DNA of 51,702 nt from NCBI GenBank assembly GCA_023230565.1, contig JALNXD010000018.1:1-51702 (forward strand), written 5' to 3'. This document shows, piece after piece, positions 49,104-51,702 of the stretch. The position numbers and the translations under genes are program-made. Under the pieces are notes generated by a model. That model was not told the origin of the DNA and did no database searches. It saw nothing but the letters and a program-made list of their open reading frames with translations. This stretch comes from Syntrophales bacterium. Lineage in GTDB: Bacteria; Desulfobacterota; Syntrophia; Syntrophales; UBA2210. The first letter of the stretch is position 1, and every line of letters begins with the position of its first letter.

Positions 49104-50669
49104 GTGAAGAAATCTTTTGTAGATGCAAATGCTGCAGGCGATGGATTTCCGATTGATCATAGCAATATATTAAACTTGATAGACGAAGCGTTTTGCATTG
49201 TTGAAATTATTTTTAATGAAAAGAAAAAACCGGTCGACCATTGTTTTCTGGAGGTGAACCCGGCTTTTGAGAGACAAACGGGGCTTACCAATGTTATTGG
49301 AAAGAGAATGCTGGAGCTTTTGCCGAATCATGATCACCAGTGGCTTGAGATCTACAGTGAGGTAGCTTTGACGGGCCGGCCGGTTCGCTTTCAGAGAGCT
49401 GCAAAGGATTTAAATAAATATTTTGATGTATACGCCTTCCGCGTTGGTCCGGCCGAGAACCGGCAGGTGGCAATTCTTTTCAATGATATAGCAGACAGAA
49501 AAAAGAAAGAGGAAGAACTCGTCAGATACAAAGATGGCCTTGAGGAGCTTATGCGTGAAAGGACAGCGGAACTTGAGGAAAAAGCCGCGCAGCTTTCCAG
49601 GCTTTCCGCTCAACTGACGCTGGCCGAGCAGCGTGAACGCCGCCGTCTTGCCCTGATAATTCACGACCACCTTCAACAGCTTATCGTGAGTGCGAGGTTC
49701 CACGTAGAAGCCCTGGCTGGACGGTTTAATGAAAAGAAGGAAGCCGATTGCAAAAAGATCATAGCTATTTTGAGCGAGTCCGAAAAAGTGACGCGCTCAT
49801 TAAATGCACAGCTTTCTCCCAATATTCTGTATGAGCGGGGGCTGAAAGCCGGACTCAGATGGCTCGCGCGGAAAATGGGAGACATGTACAACCTGCGCAT
49901 AGATACACATATAGATCCAAGTATATTGGTTGAGCGGGATGATGTGAAGGTACTTTTGTTTGAATCCGTGCGCGAGATCCTTTTCAATGCGGCCAAGCAT
50001 GCAGGAACACCATCGGTGAGCATAAGAATGTTCAAGGAAAATGAATCCAGAGTATGGATAAGCGTCAGCGATAATGGGGTCGGATTTAATCCGAAGCATC
50101 TTTTTAAAAATATTCGAGATGACACTCGCTTCGGATTGTTAAGCATTAGAGAACGGTTGGAGATCATAGGAGGAAAATTGAAAGTCGAGAGCTCTCCCGG
50201 AAAAGGTTCAATATTCCATCTGATCGTTCCCGCGGAAAAAGTAATGGAAAAATTCATTTCAGAAGGAGGCGGCGGCGATATGCCTTTCGGAGAAGGTGAA
50301 GCAATCAGAGTCTTGCTGGTCGATGATCATACTGTCATGAGAGAGGGCCTTTCTTCTCTTTTGGGGAGCCACTCAGATATAGAGATAGTGGGGGAGGCCG
50401 AAAGCGGAGAGGAAGCTGTTCAAAAGGTGCGGCAGCTTCAACCCGATGTGGTATTGATGGACATAAAAATGCCCGGAATGGATGGAATCGAAGCAACCAC
50501 ACTGATCCACTCGGAGCTGCCACATATAAAAATAATCGGGTTATCGATGTTCGATGAAGATGATCTTGTGAACGGCATATTGAGTGCGGGCGCCACGGTG
50601 TTTGTCAACAAAAATGAACCGGCAAGCACCCTTCTCGCAGCGATCAGGAATTCAATGGTCCAACGTTGA
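49104..50669 (+). CDS. PAS - HisKA_3 kinase - receiver hybrid
   Basis: 521 residues; GTG start with GGGGGA 6 bases upstream. PAS domain (about 20-130: CIVEIIFNEKKKPVDHCFLE, VNPAFERQTGL), coiled coil, HisKA_3 dimerisation with the His in LALIIHDHLQQL (NarX/DegS type), HATPase_c (NAAKHAGTPSVS, SDNGVGFN, RFGLLSIRERLEIIGG), then a C-terminal NarL-type receiver (LVDDHTVMREGLSSLLG, LMDIKMPGMDG, NKNEPASTLL) with no DNA-binding helix-turn-helix. A cytoplasmic hybrid; its receiver has no output domain, so a separate regulator is needed. It is followed by two small minus-strand genes. Confidence 0.9.
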   Translation: MKKSFVDANAAGDGFPIDHSNILNLIDEAFCIVEIIFNEKKKPVDHCFLEVNPAFERQTGLTNVIGKRMLELLPNHDHQWLEIYSEVALTGRPVRFQRAAKDLNKYFDVYAFRVGPAENRQVAILFNDIADRKKKEEELVRYKDGLEELMRERTAELEEKAAQLSRLSAQLTLAEQRERRRLALIIHDHLQQLIVSARFHVEALAGRFNEKKEADCKKIIAILSESEKVTRSLNAQLSPNILYERGLKAGLRWLARKMGDMYNLRIDTHIDPSILVERDDVKVLLFESVREILFNAAKHAGTPSVSIRMFKENESRVWISVSDNGVGFNPKHLFKNIRDDTRFGLLSIRERLEIIGGKLKVESSPGKGSIFHLIVPAEKVMEKFISEGGGGDMPFGEGEAIRVLLVDDHTVMREGLSSLLGSHSDIEIVGEAESGEEAVQKVRQLQPDVVLMDIKMPGMDGIEATTLIHSELPHIKIIGLSMFDEDDLVNGILSAGATVFVNKNEPASTLLAAIRNSMVQR

Positions 50670-50733
50670 CAACTTCGCACAACATCAATATGCTGTGGTG
50701 CGTCTTCTTTGTCAGAGTATATCCAGCCCGGCC

Positions 50734-50877
50734 TTAAGTGCGTATCCGTTTCCGATATTCATCCAGGTAATTTTTACGGATTTGCATATTGATACTTGTG
50801 ACAGTGAAAATAAGGTTTACAATCAGCATACCGAATATAACCCCTGCGATAAAACAGGTTGCATGGGTCACGAGCAT
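50734..50877 (-). CDS. Tiny single-helix membrane protein (second of a pair)
   Basis: 47 codons, ATG (50877-50875) to TAA. Hydrophobic helix CFIAGVIFGMLIVNLIFTV with a C-terminal basic tail (RKNYLDEYRKRIRT). Its ATG overlaps the stop of the upstream small gene (ATG..TGA), so it is translationally coupled. No recognised homologue; the overlap, the shared layout and a good ribosome binding site for the first member support coding. Confidence 0.6.
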   Translation of the reverse strand: MLVTHATCFIAGVIFGMLIVNLIFTVTSINMQIRKNYLDEYRKRIRT

Positions 50878-51032
50878 TGCGATGCATCTCCCTTCATATT
50901 TTTTTCGTTGTCATCCAGCTGGTTGCCCAATCTTCTCATTTCTATTCTTTTGCCGGCGAGCAGAAGACACATCAGTCCCATGCCGAGCAGAATTCCTGCA
51001 GAAAAAAGGAGTATGTGTGTCAATACGGCCAC
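50868..51032 (-). CDS. Tiny single-helix membrane protein (DUF3789-like)
   Basis: 54 codons, GTG (51032-51030) to TGA, with GCAGGAGG 5 bases upstream. One helix (ILLFSAGILLGMGLMCLLLA) then a polar tail (GKRIEMRRLGNQLDDNEKN). The GxxxGxxxMCLL pattern resembles DUF3789 small proteins, which are common in phages and integrated elements of Firmicutes. Below the 60-residue cut-off and so easily missed. Function unknown. Confidence 0.65.
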   Translation of the reverse strand: MAVLTHILLFSAGILLGMGLMCLLLAGKRIEMRRLGNQLDDNEKNMKGDASQCS

Positions 51033-51575
51033 GCAGCCTCCTGCAATGCCACGAATCTTTTACAGGAGTTTCCCCCTGATCATTAAAAAATACCGGACGA
51101 TTATTCTGCCAGGAAACGCAAGCAGCATGCCAGTATGTAACAGCCTGAAAATATTGATAACTGAAGAAGCGGGTGCTGTAAATGACAATAAAATTATACA
51201 CTTTATGCAACCAAAAGAGCGGGCACACAGGATTCAAGATAAAGGGAGAAAGGGTTTATCGGAACAATGCGCAGATAATGAAGGTTTAACATACGTCAAT
51301 TATTTTTTTGTTTTTATATTTTGTCAATCGAACGCAGCGTACCGATCATTAACCTTTCAGTCTCTGTTCACCAAATATTCATCTGGACAATAAATGGAAC
51401 AATGACCATGTCATGTGTCCAGTCACCTTTACACCAAAGTTAATATCCTCAAATATAATTAAATAAAATCAATTACTTGCATTGTGGCATATTCATTGCT
51501 GTATTAAACGACAAAACTGTGTATGTCCCGCAGTTTCCGAATTTAGAAAATACTGAAGAAAGGAGGGTTTAACAC
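51033..51575. other. Spacer before the IS21 insertion
   Basis: 543 bases. No gene with support: minus-strand frames upstream of the small pair (51050-51240) have no protein-like composition, and the plus-strand frame 50584-51393 is antisense to the small genes. The useful content is the sigma-54 promoter at 51485. Confidence 0.5.
51485..51499 (+). promoter_or_regulatory. Sigma-54 promoter of a gene broken by IS21
   Basis: TGGCATATTCATTGC followed by T: -24 half TGGCAT (five of six matches to TGGCAC), -12 half TTGCT, exact spacing. Predicted start about 51511, and a leader of 65 bases ends with AAAGGAGGG before the ATG at 51576. Confidence 0.75.
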
Positions 51576-51592
51576 ATGCTGAAAATTATCAG
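51576..51592 (+). pseudogene. 5' end of an unknown gene truncated by IS21
   Basis: AAAGGAGGG followed by ATG CTG AAA ATT ATC AG, after which the IS21-type end TGTAAATTGACCC begins at 51593. Only five complete codons (MLKII) remain. The excellent ribosome binding site and the sigma-54 promoter upstream mean a real gene once started here. Confidence 0.7.
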
Positions 51593-51702
51593 TGTAAATT
51601 GACCCAGTTTTTTCATGAAAACTGACCCACCCTGGGTAGAATGCTCCCATCGATGAGGTTGGGAGGAGAGAGAGGTGATCAGTATGGAAGACTGGGTAAC
51701 GA
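51593..51702 (+). mobile_element. IS21-family insertion sequence, left end (continues past the window)
   Basis: Begins TGTAAATTGACCCAG, ending typical for IS21: 5'-TGT, with repeated TGACCCA at 51600-51606 and 51623-51629 and an inverted ACCCA-CCC-TGGGT just inside. Within it the start of istA lies at 51675. The right end is outside. Confidence 0.82.
51675..51702 (+). CDS. istA: IstA transposase, N-terminal fragment (cut by the window edge)
   Basis: GTG ATC AGT ATG GAA GAC TGG GTA ACG: MISMEDWVT, the typical start of IS21-family IstA. AGGAGAGAGAGG precedes; the start is either GTG 51675 or ATG 51684. Only nine codons are visible. Confidence 0.75.

Noticed and set aside
50584..51393. 269-codon plus-strand frame at the end of the window
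   Set aside because: Begins inside the hybrid-kinase gene in another frame and is antisense to the two tiny minus-strand genes; composition (Ser/Pro/Ile/Cys-rich) is not protein-like.
1..51702. CRISPR arrays, rRNA genes or prophage blocks
   Set aside because: No regularly spaced repeats of CRISPR type, no rRNA sequence, and no run of phage structural genes were seen.

Overview
The window looks like a chromosome segment of a Gram-negative (diderm, LPS-bearing) anaerobe-type bacterium, probably Desulfobacterota (old Deltaproteobacteria) or a nearby phylum. The reasons are the gene order kdsA-kdsC-lptC-lptA-lptB-rpoN-hpf-ptsN-hprK-rapZ, a pilin very like Geobacter PilA in its N-terminal half, many PAS sensor kinases, and an elongator tRNA-Met resembling those of that group. 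The lineage is an inference from gene content; no marker gene was compared.

Layout. 1-2.3 kb: start of a periplasmic binding protein (minus strand), a repeat-bearing spacer, a lipoprotein and adk. 2.4-10.1 kb: a UvrD-type helicase converging on a minus-strand group comEC-hisS-aspS. 10.5-14.2 kb: pilS-pilR and a type IV pilin gene with a well-spaced sigma-54 promoter and a clear terminator. 14.6-25.4 kb: a long plus-strand run xerD, TPR protein, kdsA, kdsC, lptC, lptA, lptB, rpoN, hpf, ptsN, hprK, rapZ (Kdo synthesis, LPS export, sigma-54, ribosome hibernation and nitrogen-PTS/HPr-kinase signalling). 25.4-32.6 kb: M23 peptidase (minus strand), coaBC, family-4 uracil-DNA glycosylase, NfeD-slipin pair, small membrane protein and a HAD phosphatase. 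32.7-45.7 kb: a monovalent cation/proton antiporter (Mrp/Mnh) locus in which the ion-translocating genes are split by two histidine kinases, a receiver protein and two universal stress proteins. 45.9-50.7 kb: small membrane protein, a frameshifted endonuclease IV gene, an FG-GAP/TolB-like exported protein, tRNA-Met, and a PAS-kinase-receiver hybrid. 50.7-51.7 kb: two tiny minus-strand membrane-protein genes, a second sigma-54 promoter, and the left end of an IS21-family element that has cut off the gene that promoter served.

How it fits together. Sigma-54 (rpoN), its PilR-type activator and two promoters of the matching form are all here, so sigma-54 control of surface structures is directly visible. 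The most unusual region is the Mrp locus: MrpA is split (a separate antiporter-like subunit 8.7 kb upstream, plus free-standing MbhD-like and MbhE-like subunits), MrpE carries an extra N-terminal region, and the first gene inside the split is a 1140-residue kinase with an N-terminal Rossmann-like domain. A redox- or nucleotide-sensing circuit controlling ion antiport is a reasonable hypothesis but is inference. The clearest damaged genes are nfo (frameshift) and the gene interrupted by IS21.
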